Source: Streptomyces sp. Edi2 (GTDB taxonomy: Bacteria; Actinomycetota; Actinomycetes; Streptomycetales; Streptomycetaceae). From it: a stretch of DNA of 64,000 nt. Position 1 is the stretch's first letter; each line of letters begins with the position of its first letter. The DNA is taken from the NCBI RefSeq assembly GCF_040253635.1, contig NZ_JBEJGX010000001.1:124001-188000 (forward strand), written 5' to 3'. The notes beneath the pieces are model-generated. The model made no database searches and was not told the origin of the DNA. It worked only from the letters and a program-made list of their open reading frames with translations. The position numbers and the translations under genes are program-made. Below are positions 40,975 through 49,785 of the stretch, one piece after another.

Positions 40975-41468
40975 CGACGGTGGCTCTGGAGTGCTGGCAT
41001 CCTCCACCCGGACCACAGCTCCGGTCACTGCCTGGAAGCGAGCACCGGAAGGGGCAGACGCCGCAGGGGCGCGTAGGCCATCTCCGCAGCGCCGACTCGG
41101 CAGTTCGGCGGCCGGCAGGTGCATGCCGATGTGGTCTGCGCCCCTATCGTGCCAGCGCCGCAACCACAGCTCCGTCGTACGACGAGTGGTCTCTGTCTCG
41201 GTGGCCGTAGCCGGCATGGTGCCCCCTGTCGTCATCGCGTCCAATGGAGCTGGTGCAGGATCCCGACTTGGCACGTCGGAACCTCGAAGAGGTGAAGCAG
41301 TACCGTCCTCACCGAGAGCAGAATGCGCAACCGTGGCATTGCACCGGTGATGACCAAAGCGGTGACTACGTGCGGGTGCGACGGAAGAAGCCGTGAGATG
41401 TCACCGGTTCTTCTCGCATCGGCGTCAGAGGATTACTACGCTCGCAATAGCGTCATGAGGAGGTGGGC
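40975..41468. other. intergenic, no gene supported
   Basis: 494 bp between two rightward regulators. A leftward frame from ATG 41235 has fair codon usage but continues antisense through the HTH gene and was not accepted. The gap must hold the promoter of the 41469 gene. Confidence 0.4.
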
Positions 41469-42884
41469 ATGGCTGGACGGCACTCTGTCTCTTGCGCCCG
41501 GCAGATCCGTGAACGAGCTACGGCGCAGGGCCTGGCCGTGGACGCAACCGTGGTGGCTATCGTCCGATGCTGCGGCGTAAGTAGGCTACGTGCGCATCGC
41601 TTGGCCAGGGGATGGACACTGCGTGTTGCTGTCACGGAGTACCGCCGGCTAGCCCAAGGGGTTGCCGGAGCCGCGCGGCTCGATGAAGACCAACTGCGAG
41701 GGTGGGAGACGAAGCCCGACCGGCGCCCGCGCATCCAGACAGCGGATCTGTTGTGTCGGGTGTATGGCACCACACTCCAAGGCTTGGGCCTGGGCTTGGC
41801 CACTTCGGAGTCTGATGCCGCGTCCACGGACGTGGGGCGACGCACTGACTTCCAGGAAACTGTACGCGGCGGTCTGACCGCTGCCGTATTGCTACCGCAC
41901 ACTTACCCCGAGCCAACGAATTCTCTGGGCCAATTGCTAGAGGACACACGGCGTAACGTCGACCGGGCCCTCGCTCAGGCCACGGTCACCCCCTCTCAGC
42001 TTGACCTTCTGGAGGAACGGTTGTTATGGCTGCGGCAGCAGTACATCTTCACCGCACCCGTGCCCATGCTGAGCCTCCTTCTCACCGAGATGGCCGAGGT
42101 CACAACGCTAGCCACGCAGCGCCAGCCTGCGGTTTTGCAGATCAGGTTGTCCGAGATGACGGCGCTGCTGTCCACGCTGGTAGCCGACGCGTTGATGAAG
42201 CTCGGCGAGCTGCAGCAATCTCATGCCTGGTACGCCACCGCGCGGACCGCAGCCGACGATAGCGGGAACCTCGAACTGCGAGCCCGGGTGCGCGCTCAGG
42301 CCGCGATGCTCCCCTACTACTACGGCCCTTTGGGATCGGCAGTCGAACTGGCCCGCGATGCCCGTCTGCTCTCCCGGCACCGGCCAACACCCACCAGTGC
42401 GTTCGCGGCAGCCGCCGAGGCTCGTGCCTTGGCCCGACAAGGGGATGAGGCCGGTGCCGTGGCGGCTATGCAGTTCGCTCGACGGGACTTTGACCGCTCC
42501 GAGCCCAGTTCAAGCGATGACGCCTTTGCCTTCCCGGAACGGCGTCTGCTGCTATACCTGAGCGGCGCACTTACCTTCCTGGGGCGCAACCGGGATGCCC
42601 GGGCGGTGCAACAGCAGGCACTCTCCCTCTACCCCGACGACAGTGGCATCGACCCGGCCCTGCTCCGTCTGGAAGAGGCGATCTGCCTCGCTCAGGACCA
42701 CAGCCCGACCGAGGCATGCCAACTCGCCGCCGCTACCTACCTCAACCTGCCCGAGGAACACCGCACCCCGATTCTCGGCGCACGAGCACGCAACGTCATC
42801 GATGTCCTTCCCCCTGCCATAAGGGCCGCCCGGGCGGCTCGGGAACTCGGGGAGATCCTTCAGCTGCCATCAGCACCGAGGTGA
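41469..42884 (+). CDS. HTH/TPR regulator
   Basis: 471 residues from ATG 41469 (MAGRHSVSCARQIRER), with AGGAGG seven bases upstream; a GTG six bases earlier is too close to it. The N-terminal part is an atypical HTH (VVAIVRCCGVSRLRAHRLAR, TEYRRLAQGV, DEDQLRGWETKPDRRPRIQT) of the type in streptomycete Spo0A-independent regulators. TPR-like repeats fill about 140-460. It precedes an APH-like kinase gene by 32 bp, so the two are probably an operon. Confidence 0.75.
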   Translation: MAGRHSVSCARQIRERATAQGLAVDATVVAIVRCCGVSRLRAHRLARGWTLRVAVTEYRRLAQGVAGAARLDEDQLRGWETKPDRRPRIQTADLLCRVYGTTLQGLGLGLATSESDAASTDVGRRTDFQETVRGGLTAAVLLPHTYPEPTNSLGQLLEDTRRNVDRALAQATVTPSQLDLLEERLLWLRQQYIFTAPVPMLSLLLTEMAEVTTLATQRQPAVLQIRLSEMTALLSTLVADALMKLGELQQSHAWYATARTAADDSGNLELRARVRAQAAMLPYYYGPLGSAVELARDARLLSRHRPTPTSAFAAAAEARALARQGDEAGAVAAMQFARRDFDRSEPSSSDDAFAFPERRLLLYLSGALTFLGRNRDARAVQQQALSLYPDDSGIDPALLRLEEAICLAQDHSPTEACQLAAATYLNLPEEHRTPILGARARNVIDVLPPAIRAARAARELGEILQLPSAPR

Positions 42885-42916
42885 CAGCCGCGCCACCCGT
42901 CAGTAAGCCTAGGTCC

Positions 42917-43822
42917 ATGACGGAACCGACACCGCTGCACGGCGGCTTTTCACCGAGCGAGCTCAGCAGCCTTCTGGACCGCGCCTGCGCAGTCGCTAAC
43001 CTCAACAGCCGTGGAGCCCGACTCCTGCGCGGACACACCAACGCCGTCCTACTCCTCGACGACGCACCTGTCGTCGTCAAAGTCGCCCGGCGCGGGTCGT
43101 GCCTGCAGTCCGCCCAACGGACTGTTGCCTTCGTCCAGTGGCTCGAGGACCAAGGCTTCCCCACCGCGCCCCTCCACCCCGTACCTAGACAGCCCATAGA
43201 AATCGAAGGCCACGCCGTCACCTTCTGGACTTACCTCCCGCAGGCGGGGCCAGAGATCACCGCGGCTGACCTAGCATCCCCCCTGTCTCAACTCCATCAG
43301 CTGCCGCCACCGCCCATGCCGCTCCGCAACCTGGATAACCTCACGGCTATCCGCCGTTCACTGGGCGCAACCCAGGCCCTGCCTGCCTCAGATCTCGACT
43401 TCCTCAGCCGCCGCGCCGACGATCTGGAATGCGCTCTTGCCTCCGTCACCTACGCCTTGCCCGGTGCGGTCCTCCAAGGCGACCCGCAGCACCGCAACGC
43501 CCTCCGTGACAGGCAGAGAACCGTACTGTGCGATTGGGATACTGCTGCCATCGGACAACCAGAGTGGGACCTCGTCACCGTGGAGATCCATTGCCGGCGG
43601 TTCGGCCATGGCCAGGGGCACTACAACGCCTTCTGCGATGCCTACGGATTCGACGTGACCGAGTGGCCGGGGTACCCAGTACTACGAGCTATCCGCGAGC
43701 TCCGCATGATCACCACGAACGCGCGCAAAGCCGATCATGCTCCTGGGACGCTCACTGAGGTCCGGCGCCGCATCAAAGCACTCCGTGTCGAAGAGGACAC
43801 CCTGCTCTGGAGCATCCTGTGA
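42917..43822 (+). CDS. aminoglycoside phosphotransferase-family protein
   Basis: A 301-residue APH/choline-kinase-fold protein from ATG 42917. ATP-lobe features include LLRGHTNAVLLLDDAPVVVK with its Lys. The catalytic loop is VLQGDPQHRNALRD, where the first His of the usual HGDxxxxN is Gln, and the metal loop is VLCDWDTAAIGQPEWDLV (DxD). It could phosphorylate a small hydroxylated compound, not necessarily a drug. A 51-residue ORF overlaps its stop. Confidence 0.85.
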   Translation: MTEPTPLHGGFSPSELSSLLDRACAVANLNSRGARLLRGHTNAVLLLDDAPVVVKVARRGSCLQSAQRTVAFVQWLEDQGFPTAPLHPVPRQPIEIEGHAVTFWTYLPQAGPEITAADLASPLSQLHQLPPPPMPLRNLDNLTAIRRSLGATQALPASDLDFLSRRADDLECALASVTYALPGAVLQGDPQHRNALRDRQRTVLCDWDTAAIGQPEWDLVTVEIHCRRFGHGQGHYNAFCDAYGFDVTEWPGYPVLRAIRELRMITTNARKADHAPGTLTEVRRRIKALRVEEDTLLWSIL

Positions 43823-43974
43823 ACCAGGATCGTGGCAGGCATGCCATGGGCTCGGAAAGATCTATCGCGCCGTTCGACAAGCCTGCCCTGGCAGAGTCAT
43901 CTCCAGCCGCCGACCAGCCAGAATTCCCGCTTTGGGTAAAGCCCCTGCCAGCAGCTGATGCGCTGATTTTCTAA
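43819..43974 (+). CDS. 51-residue coupled ORF
   Basis: GTG 43819 overlaps the kinase stop (GTGA). Product: MNQDRGRHAMGSERSIAPFD, then EFPLWVKPLPAADALIF. Codon usage is genome-like. No family recognised. The overlap and the Nudix gene 30 bp later make a four-gene operon (41469-44616) plausible. Confidence 0.5.
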   Translation: MNQDRGRHAMGSERSIAPFDKPALAESSPAADQPEFPLWVKPLPAADALIF

Positions 43975-44004
43975 GGTGGACATCCCATCAACGAAGGACA
44001 TCCA

Positions 44005-44616
44005 GTGCCAGAGCGAAAGCGCGTCACAAGCCACGAGCGCGAGACCACCGTGCCAGCTCTCAGCAGCGAAGAGCAGGCGTCGAAGTGGAACGTCTTCGGC
44101 GAGGAGACGATCTACGAGAACCCCTGGGTCACCGTCGCGCTGGCCGACGTCCAGCCACCAGTCGGCGAGAGGTTCCAGCACCACAAGGTCTATCTGCCGC
44201 CAGCCGCGGTGCTCGCCATGCTCGATGACCAGGACCGCGTGTTCCTCATGTGGCGCCATCGGTTTATCTCGGACACCTGGAACTGGGAGTTGCCCGGCGG
44301 GGTCGTCGATGCCGGCGAAGACCCTGGTGCCGCTGCGGCCCGTGAGGCCATGGAGGAGACCGGATACCGGCTCACCGGCGACCTCGAGCACGTCGTCACA
44401 TTCCAGCCGATGATCGGTACGGTCGCCTCAGCTCATCACGTCTACGTGGCTCGCGGAGTCGAGAAGGCCGGCGAGCCTACCGAGAAGAACGAGGCCGCGC
44501 GCACCGAGTGGATCCCGCTCGACCACATTCCCGTGATGATTGCGCAGGGGCTGATTCAGAACAGCGGCACGCTGGTCGCCGTCCTTCACCTGCTCGCGAC
44601 ACGCGACCGCGCCTAG
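44005..44616 (+). CDS. Nudix hydrolase, ADP-ribose pyrophosphatase-like
   Basis: 203 residues from GTG 44005 with AAGGA upstream. The N-terminal domain-swap region (WNVFGEETIYENPWVTVAL) and the box GGVVDAGEDPGAAAAREAME followed by ETG resemble the NudF group; Glu-rich loop residues EKNEAARTEWI follow. Likely hydrolyses ADP-ribose or another NDP-X. Its stop overlaps the convergent regulator stop by two bases (TAG/CTA). Confidence 0.9.
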   Translation: MPERKRVTSHERETTVPALSSEEQASKWNVFGEETIYENPWVTVALADVQPPVGERFQHHKVYLPPAAVLAMLDDQDRVFLMWRHRFISDTWNWELPGGVVDAGEDPGAAAAREAMEETGYRLTGDLEHVVTFQPMIGTVASAHHVYVARGVEKAGEPTEKNEAARTEWIPLDHIPVMIAQGLIQNSGTLVAVLHLLATRDRA

Positions 44617-45896
44617 GACGCCTTCGAGGTTGCTGCGAGCACCTGTGCAATCCGGCGGCGCTGGCGTACGGAGCTGGTCAGTGCCGCCAGGTCCTGGGCT
44701 CGCTGTGCTTGCTGGTGCGCCTCCTGCAGCTCACCGCGCCGGGCCAGCACCACTGCAAGATCGCACCGGACGCCGGCCTCGGCCCGGGTGAACCCCGACA
44801 GGTCCATGCTGTCAACCGCCGCCGTCAGATCCGTGAGTGCCTCATCAGCGCCCAGCGTCGCCAGGCAGTTGCCGCGCCACCGGTCGAGATGTGAGCCCCC
44901 CAGGAAGACGAACGGCAGAGCTGGGTCGGATGGATCAGCCGGCCGTATCGCCTCGGCCTGGTCCATCCCTCTGCGGCACGACGACTCGTCCTGCGCGGCC
45001 GCGTGCGCCTCTGCCTCGGCGGCGAACAGCCACGCCTGCATGAGCGGCGGGAGCCGCGTACCCGCTTCCCGCCGCGCATGGCGAATCTGCTGGATCGCAG
45101 CTTGCGGGCTTCCCAGATCCAGCAGGATGTACGCCTGCTGTGCTGTGGCGTGGGCCAGGAGGGCCGGTGAAGCGGACTCGCGTGCCGCGTTCTTGGCGGT
45201 CTCGTGCAGTTCCCACGACCTTTGGAATCTTCCCAGGTCGAGCGCCTGCCATGCGGCGAGCGTGGATGCCTCGGTCAAGGTAGAAGCCAGCGTAGTCCGC
45301 ACATTGGGCGAGGACCCGAAGCGGAGTAGCTGCTCCATCTGCTGGACCTGCGCCTCAAGTTGCGGCAGCAACGTCCCTGCACCAAGCTGCCGATCCAGTT
45401 GCCGCATGGCGTCCACCTGCACTGCGAAGAGGCGGGCCACCGCGGGCTTCACGGATGTGGCGGCTCTCAACTCCCGCCGGAGTGCTACCGCATCATCGCC
45501 TTCCGCTGGTTCGATAGGCAGCAGCAGCGGGCGTTGCCTCGGAGTAGCCACGAGCGGCTGACCGCCCGTTGTGGCGCGTGAGCGCGTCCTCGATTCCCCA
45601 GCATCAGCGTTCTCCCACGCCCGACGGGCCAGTCCCAGCATCTTGCCGGGGATGCCCAATCCATCCGCAATCCGCTCGATCACGGACATCTGTGTAATTT
45701 TTCGCCGTCCTGCAATGACGTCCGAGACCCGGCTCGGCGTCAGTTCGCACTGCTTCGCGATCTGCGTCGGGTAGAAGGCTGCGCGCTGCGCCATCGTGAA
45801 GATCGTTCCGATGTCCCGATCTCGGCACGCCGCCTCCATTTTGGGGTCGTCAAGTATGCGCGCCGGGAGTCGTCGTCCCCCTCCGACTGTGCGCAT
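44613..45896 (-). CDS. HTH/TPR regulator
   Basis: 427 residues from ATG 45896, with GGAG 8 bases upstream; a closer ATG at 45902 is too near. The Cro/C1 HTH is at about 25-85 (FYPTQIAKQCELTPSRVSDV, then IAGRRKITQMSVIERIADGL). TPR-like helices follow (ALAHATAQQAYILLDLGSPQ, AWLFAAEAEAHAAAQDESS). It converges with the Nudix gene. A tandem TACCC motif lies 30-55 bp upstream. Confidence 0.8.
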   Translation of the reverse strand: MRTVGGGRRLPARILDDPKMEAACRDRDIGTIFTMAQRAAFYPTQIAKQCELTPSRVSDVIAGRRKITQMSVIERIADGLGIPGKMLGLARRAWENADAGESRTRSRATTGGQPLVATPRQRPLLLPIEPAEGDDAVALRRELRAATSVKPAVARLFAVQVDAMRQLDRQLGAGTLLPQLEAQVQQMEQLLRFGSSPNVRTTLASTLTEASTLAAWQALDLGRFQRSWELHETAKNAARESASPALLAHATAQQAYILLDLGSPQAAIQQIRHARREAGTRLPPLMQAWLFAAEAEAHAAAQDESSCRRGMDQAEAIRPADPSDPALPFVFLGGSHLDRWRGNCLATLGADEALTDLTAAVDSMDLSGFTRAEAGVRCDLAVVLARRGELQEAHQQAQRAQDLAALTSSVRQRRRIAQVLAATSKAS

Positions 45897-45928
45897 CGGC
45901 ATCGCTCCTGGGCACCAGACGGCAAACC

Positions 45929-45950
45929 TACCCGCAAGTTTACCCACTTG
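45929..45950 (-). promoter_or_regulatory. tandem TACCCxCxxG motif before regulator
   Basis: TACCCGCAAG (45929-45938) and TACCCACTTG (45941-45950) form a 12-bp-period direct repeat 33-54 bp upstream of the 45896 regulator start. A possible binding site; evidence is pattern only. Confidence 0.3.
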
Positions 45951-46215
45951 GGGATCCCCGCCGGGCCTTATCAGCAACTCCCGATCTATGGAGGCTGAAT
46001 CAAGCGATCCGCATTAGTTCGAATACGGGGAGAACAGCATGCTCGCTCAATTCCAGGCCCATGCCGACCGGCCGCTCCACGGGCCTCTTCCCACGCCGGC
46101 CCTGGCGCACGCGACTCCTCGAACAGGCCAGATCACGATCTACTCCGCTTCCTGCACTCGCGGCGCAGAAGCCCGTCGACCAGAGACGGTCCGAGGAACC
46201 CGCGCCCGGTGGACC

Positions 46216-46971
46216 TCAGGCCGGGTAGTCGTATGCAAGCACGTACGCGGCGGCATCCATCGTCGTCTCTTCGACGCCGATCGGGTTTCGTGCGGCGTCG
46301 TATGCGATTCGGTACAACCTGAGCACGAATCGGTCGGCCGGGATGGACAGGAGGTCCACGTCCTCGCTGCTCGGCATCTGACTGCGGCCTTCGACGTAAA
46401 TGCGCGAGGGCTGCTGGCCCAGGGCCTTCAGCGTGACGGCGATGTCACCAGGGACGATGTGGTGGAGGTCTGTCCGCTTTGCGTCGACCAGCCCGTGCGG
46501 CAGGAAGGTGCGGACGTATTTGACCGGCCTCCTGCCCAACGAGAAGCGAGCAGCATGACGCAGGACTGTGTCGCTCTCGCCAAGTCTCAGAGCTCGAGCT
46601 ACCTCATCTGGCGGCGTCACCTCCTCAGCCGCCACGCAGTCAACGTCGAGCGACTGCCCGTCAGTTGTCTGCCAAATGGTGTTGCCGTCTCCCCAGTGAT
46701 CACCCCCGGTGTACGGGAGGCCCTGATGTGTGAGGGCGAGCTGCTTTTGTACGTAGACGCCGGATCCCCGGCGTCCTTCGAGATAGCCCTGCACTTTGAG
46801 CAGTGCAACGGCGCGGGCAGCCGTGACGTGGCTGACCCGATGCTCGGCGGCCAGCTCGTCTTCGCTCGGAAGACGCTGACCGGGTTGAAGGTCCCCTGCG
46901 TCGATCGCCGCGCGGATTTTGTCAGCGATGCGCGTGTGCTTGGGCCGCGGGGAAGCCGGCGCGTCTGTCAT
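46216..46971 (-). CDS. GntR-family regulator with UTRA domain
   Basis: A 251-residue HutC-type regulator. Winged HTH at about 10-75 (RIADKIRAAIDAGDLQPGQR, LPSEDELAAEHRVSHVTAAR) and a C-terminal UTRA domain (ARALRLGESDTVLRHAARFS, KYVRTFLPHGLVDAKRTDL, VLRLYRIAYDAARNPIGVEE). Conjugative Streptomyces plasmids use GntR proteins of this form (KorSA/KorA/TraR) to hold transfer and kill genes in check, which fits the plasmid-type genes to its right. Three 21-bp repeats lie about 110-170 bp upstream and may be its operators. Confidence 0.85.
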   Translation of the reverse strand: MTDAPASPRPKHTRIADKIRAAIDAGDLQPGQRLPSEDELAAEHRVSHVTAARAVALLKVQGYLEGRRGSGVYVQKQLALTHQGLPYTGGDHWGDGNTIWQTTDGQSLDVDCVAAEEVTPPDEVARALRLGESDTVLRHAARFSLGRRPVKYVRTFLPHGLVDAKRTDLHHIVPGDIAVTLKALGQQPSRIYVEGRSQMPSSEDVDLLSIPADRFVLRLYRIAYDAARNPIGVEETTMDAAAYVLAYDYPA

Positions 46972-47793
46972 GGATCTCCCTCTGGGTCTTCTTAGCGACC
47001 TGATCGTACGGGTGGCCCTCGCCGGGAGGCCATGAACCCGCGCCGCTCAGCACCGGGGCAGACCATCCCCAAAAAAGTTCCATAGGGAACTCCGTGACCT
47101 CCATAGTGAACTCCTTGATCTCCATAGGGAACTCTGGTTCACTAGTTCCGCGCCAACAGGGCTTCACGAGGACCCTGTTCGGCTCTTCAGGCGCTGGCTC
47201 TGCCTCGTTTCCACGTACCTCGGCCCCTCCGTGACGGGTGAGGGACGTGGCAGCGAGGGACCGGCCAGGACCGGATCCCCACCTCACTGCCGTGCAAGCG
47301 GTCGCTCGCAAGCGCTCGCTGCTCCCGCGACGAGATGGACAAACCGCCCGGAAACCTCCAGCGAAGGAGGCCGAAGGAAGCGGCCGTTCTTTGAAACCTC
47401 CACAGCGTGATCCACCGCAGCACGACAGCCGTGACCACACCGGCTGAGGTGAGTGGAGATCAGCCGGCCGAGAAGGGGCCCTACGCCCACGACGTATCGC
47501 GCAACCGGCTCAAAAGAACGACGCGGCAGACATTCACCGCACACCGTCCGGGACTGTCCTCCCCGGCGTAGCGGTCCGCGTCTAGATGAGGTCAACGCGC
47601 GCTGGAAACGCGCACCGGTTCACCAGTAACCGCAGTCGTCGACGCCCGCGCACACCACGGCGAGCGCCGACGGCCGCGGCCACTGGCACCAACCCCCGCC
47701 CCGCTACTCACCACATCCACGGCAACGAGATAGCCGGGCGAACACCATCCCGCTTGCCCGCCACATCGAGCAGCGAACCTGAAGGAGGAACCT
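46972..47793. other. intergenic between GntR and WhiB genes
   Basis: 822 bp with divergent promoters expected. It holds the 21-bp repeats (47078-47142). Several Arg-rich frames exist on both strands, but none has a good ribosome site with plausible protein sequence. Confidence 0.4.
47078..47142 (-). repeat. three 21-bp tandem repeats
   Basis: TCCATAGGGAACTC-type units begin at 47079, 47100 and 47121 (period 21), the first reading GTTCCATAGGGAAC with GTTCC/GGAAC symmetry; a partial GTTCACTAGTTCC follows. On the leftward strand each unit reads GGAGTTCxCTATGGA, that is, a ribosome-site-like GGAG plus ATG. Two helical turns per unit suits an operator array, probably for the GntR regulator. Confidence 0.6.
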
Positions 47794-48051
47794 ATGGATT
47801 GGCGCTTCCGCGCGGTCTGTAAGGAAAAGGACCCAGAGCTCTTCTTCCCGATCGGCAATACCGGACCCGCGCTCCTCCAGATCGAGGAAGCCAAGGCCGT
47901 CTGCCGCACTTGCCCCGTCATGGAGCGGTGTCTGCAGTGGGCACTCGAGTACGGCCAGGACTCCGGCGTCTGGGGCGGCCTGAGCGAAGACGAACGCCGC
48001 GCCATGAAACGGCGCGCCGCCCGCAATCGGGCGCGCAACGCCAGCGCCTGA
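47794..48051 (+). CDS. WhiB-family iron-sulfur regulator
   Basis: 85 residues from ATG 47794 with AAGGAGG upstream. The four cluster-binding cysteines are Cys9, Cys37, Cys40 and Cys46 (AVCRTCPVMERC), followed by the turn GVWGGLSEDERRAMKRR and a basic tail. Plasmid and phage WhiB-like proteins often act in gene control of the element. Divergent from the GntR regulator and followed by a terminator. Confidence 0.95.
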   Translation: MDWRFRAVCKEKDPELFFPIGNTGPALLQIEEAKAVCRTCPVMERCLQWALEYGQDSGVWGGLSEDERRAMKRRAARNRARNASA

Positions 48052-48120
48052 GCCACAGACCGCTGGCTCCGTCCCTTGCTCAAGCCAAGCGGTAGGACAG
48101 CGGTCGCCCATGACTCCGAA

Positions 48121-48151
48121 GCAGCCCCGGGGCGCCATTCCCCGGGGCTGC
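48121..48151 (+). terminator. 12-bp stem-loop after whiB-like gene
   Basis: GCAGCCCCGGGG (48121-48132) pairs perfectly with 48140-48151 around a 7-nt loop. Confidence 0.8.
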
Positions 48152-48181
48152 GCACAGTTCCTCGGCTGACAAGGAGATTCT

Positions 48182-48637
48182 GTGACCAGCAACATCATGA
48201 CACGCCCGGCGCCCCGCCCCATCAGAATGGGGCGACAGGCCATCGATCCCGATGCCGCCGCAGGAAGCCGCGGAGACTCCAGTCGCCGCACGCCGACGGC
48301 CGACGAAGAGAAAGCGCTCGGCGAGCTGGTGACGCACCTGCGCCAGGACGGTGACGACCGGGCGCGCCGCGGTGGACGAAGCGCCGCCCGTACCGCGCAG
48401 GAGCGCAGGAACAGGGTAGACGGCCGGCTCATCGCGGTAGCCGACCATCTCGACTCCCACCGACCTGCTGACCGGATGGCGGGCGCAGCCCTGCGGCTCA
48501 TCGTCGAGCGCCTGGTGGCCCCGGTTGACGTCGAGATTTTCCTTCGTCTCGTACCGCCCACGCAGGGAATGCCGCGCGGGATTTACGCAGCGCGTCTGCG
48601 TGAGCTCGCGGTCGCATCGACTCTGGCTACCGCCTGA
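48182..48637 (+). CDS. hypothetical protein, 151 residues
   Basis: GTG 48182 with AAGGAG upstream. A disordered Arg-rich N-terminus (about 1-70), then a helical part with VADHLDSHRPADRMAGAALR and LVAPVDVEIFLRLVPPTQGM. No family recognised. It lies between two stem-loops, so it is a single-gene unit. Confidence 0.6.
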   Translation: MTSNIMTRPAPRPIRMGRQAIDPDAAAGSRGDSSRRTPTADEEKALGELVTHLRQDGDDRARRGGRSAARTAQERRNRVDGRLIAVADHLDSHRPADRMAGAALRLIVERLVAPVDVEIFLRLVPPTQGMPRGIYAARLRELAVASTLATA

Positions 48638-48685
48638 CCCACCGCGTTGCCGGGACGCGAGATGTCCCGAAGTCGTACGCAAATG

Positions 48686-48719
48686 CCCTGACCCGGAGTG
48701 TGTGCTCTGGGTCAGGGCC
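48686..48719 (+). terminator. 10-bp stem-loop
   Basis: GCCCTGACCC (48686-48695) pairs with GGGTCAGGGC (48710-48719), loop 14 nt, after the 48182 gene. Confidence 0.65.
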
Positions 48720-48751
48720 TGCCCGCAACCTCACTGAACTGAGGAGCAGCC

Positions 48752-48913
48752 GTGTCCAATCCTACCGATCACTCCGATCCTTCCCCGTCCGATGCCGAGA
48801 AGGCCGAGCCCGCCCGGTCGACGGCCGAACCGTCCACCCTCCGTGCTCCTTTGCCGACGGTCCCCGCCCGGGTGGCCGCCGCGAGGTACCACAACACGGT
48901 TGGTTCGCACTGA
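48752..48913 (+). CDS. 53-residue hypothetical
   Basis: GTG 48752 with GAGGAG upstream; ends in a TGATG overlap with the next ORF. MSNPTDHSDPSPSDAEKAEP, then a Pro/Ala-rich stretch and ARYHNTVGSH. Probably disordered. First of a four-ORF chain (48752-49785). Confidence 0.5.
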   Translation: MSNPTDHSDPSPSDAEKAEPARSTAEPSTLRAPLPTVPARVAAARYHNTVGSH

Positions 48914-49032
48914 TGGGCAGGCACAACTTCCACTTCGCCGACCGGCGCAGCTTCAGCCGCCGCACGGACACCGGCGGATCCGCCCTCCCTGCCTCCAAAA
49001 CGCGCGGCGGGCTGCTCCGTAGGGGGACCTGA
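48913..49032 (+). CDS. 39-residue hypothetical
   Basis: ATG 48913 overlaps the upstream stop by one base. MGRHNFHFADRRSFSRRTDT, then a basic tail ending LLRRGT. Very small and basic; supported by the overlap and a one-base gap to the next ORF. Confidence 0.45.
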   Translation: MGRHNFHFADRRSFSRRTDTGGSALPASKTRGGLLRRGT

Positions 49033-49033
49033 A

Positions 49034-49282
49034 ATGGACACACAGCAGCAGGTATCCCGGGGAGCGGATGAAGACGTGGGCGCCAGTCGGCGCCCTGCTC
49101 TGTTCCACCGAGACCCCAAGGGCGGCAGCCCCATTCCCCTGGACGGCGCCGCAGTTCAAGCGGCCGTGCTGGATGCGCGGGAGCGGCGCCGGCGCCTGTT
49201 CGTCCACCAGCAACCGATTCGCCCTGAGCTCGCCGAAAAATACGCAAACAGGGCGCTCCTGAAGGAAGGGGTGACCGGATGA
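49034..49282 (+). CDS. 82-residue hypothetical
   Basis: ATG 49034 begins one base after the previous stop; GGGGG upstream. Ends in an ATGA overlap with the next gene. IPLDGAAVQAAVLDARERRR and RPELAEKYANRALLKEGVTG-type helices. No family recognised. Confidence 0.5.
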   Translation: MDTQQQVSRGADEDVGASRRPALFHRDPKGGSPIPLDGAAVQAAVLDARERRRRLFVHQQPIRPELAEKYANRALLKEGVTG

Positions 49283-49785
49283 CCCTGCACAGCACCTCCA
49301 CGCAGGCCGGAGCGAAGCCGGCAGCCGAGGGACCGCGCGAGTCCCTCGTCCGGCAGGCTGCGGAGGCCATCGACGCCTTCTACGACGCGGCCGCCGCTGG
49401 CAAGGCCGATCTGGCCCCTGAACATCAGAGTGCCGCCGCCCAGACGCACCGCGCCCACCAGTTGGGTATCACCGACGTGGAGATCACCACTGCCCGCCGG
49501 AACGGCGGCATGGTCACCCTCTACGTCGGCAGGCACCGGCTGTCCGGCGCCGCAAGCCAGCCCCGACTGTGCGAGGCCGATGCCCGAGCGTTCTGCGAAG
49601 AGCAGGTTCGGCGCGACGAGCAGGACGCACCCCTGGAATGGTCGCCCGACCCCGAAGGCGAATGTCCCCGTGAGTTGTTCACCGAGGACGATCGGGGCGA
49701 CCTGCGCGAAACGGGCTACAGCATCCAGCCCGTGTCCGTCCTCCTGGTCTTTGATCCCGGCCCCCCGGCCCAGCACGGTGTTTGA
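49279..49785 (+). CDS. hypothetical protein, 168 residues
   Basis: ATG 49279 in an ATGA overlap. SLVRQAAEAIDAFYDAAAAG, HRAHQLGITDVEITTARRNG and a Cys-containing LCEADARAFCEEQVRRDEQD, ending in beta strands (YSIQPVSVLLVFDPG). Unknown family. Last of the four-ORF chain. Confidence 0.6.
   Translation: MTLHSTSTQAGAKPAAEGPRESLVRQAAEAIDAFYDAAAAGKADLAPEHQSAAAQTHRAHQLGITDVEITTARRNGGMVTLYVGRHRLSGAASQPRLCEADARAFCEEQVRRDEQDAPLEWSPDPEGECPRELFTEDDRGDLRETGYSIQPVSVLLVFDPGPPAQHGV

Noticed and set aside
40978..41235. Leftward ORF from ATG 41235 (MTTGGTMPATAT)
   Set aside because: Fair codon usage, but no stop before entering antisense of the HTH/TPR gene; kept as intergenic.
38380..41274. 964-codon leftward open frame
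   Set aside because: Only the part to 39168 (dioxygenase) has family motifs and a ribosome site; the rest is antisense to the Nudix and HTH/TPR genes.
47586..47822. 78-codon Arg/Pro-rich ORF before the WhiB gene
   Set aside because: Weak ribosome site, low-complexity product, overlaps the WhiB start.
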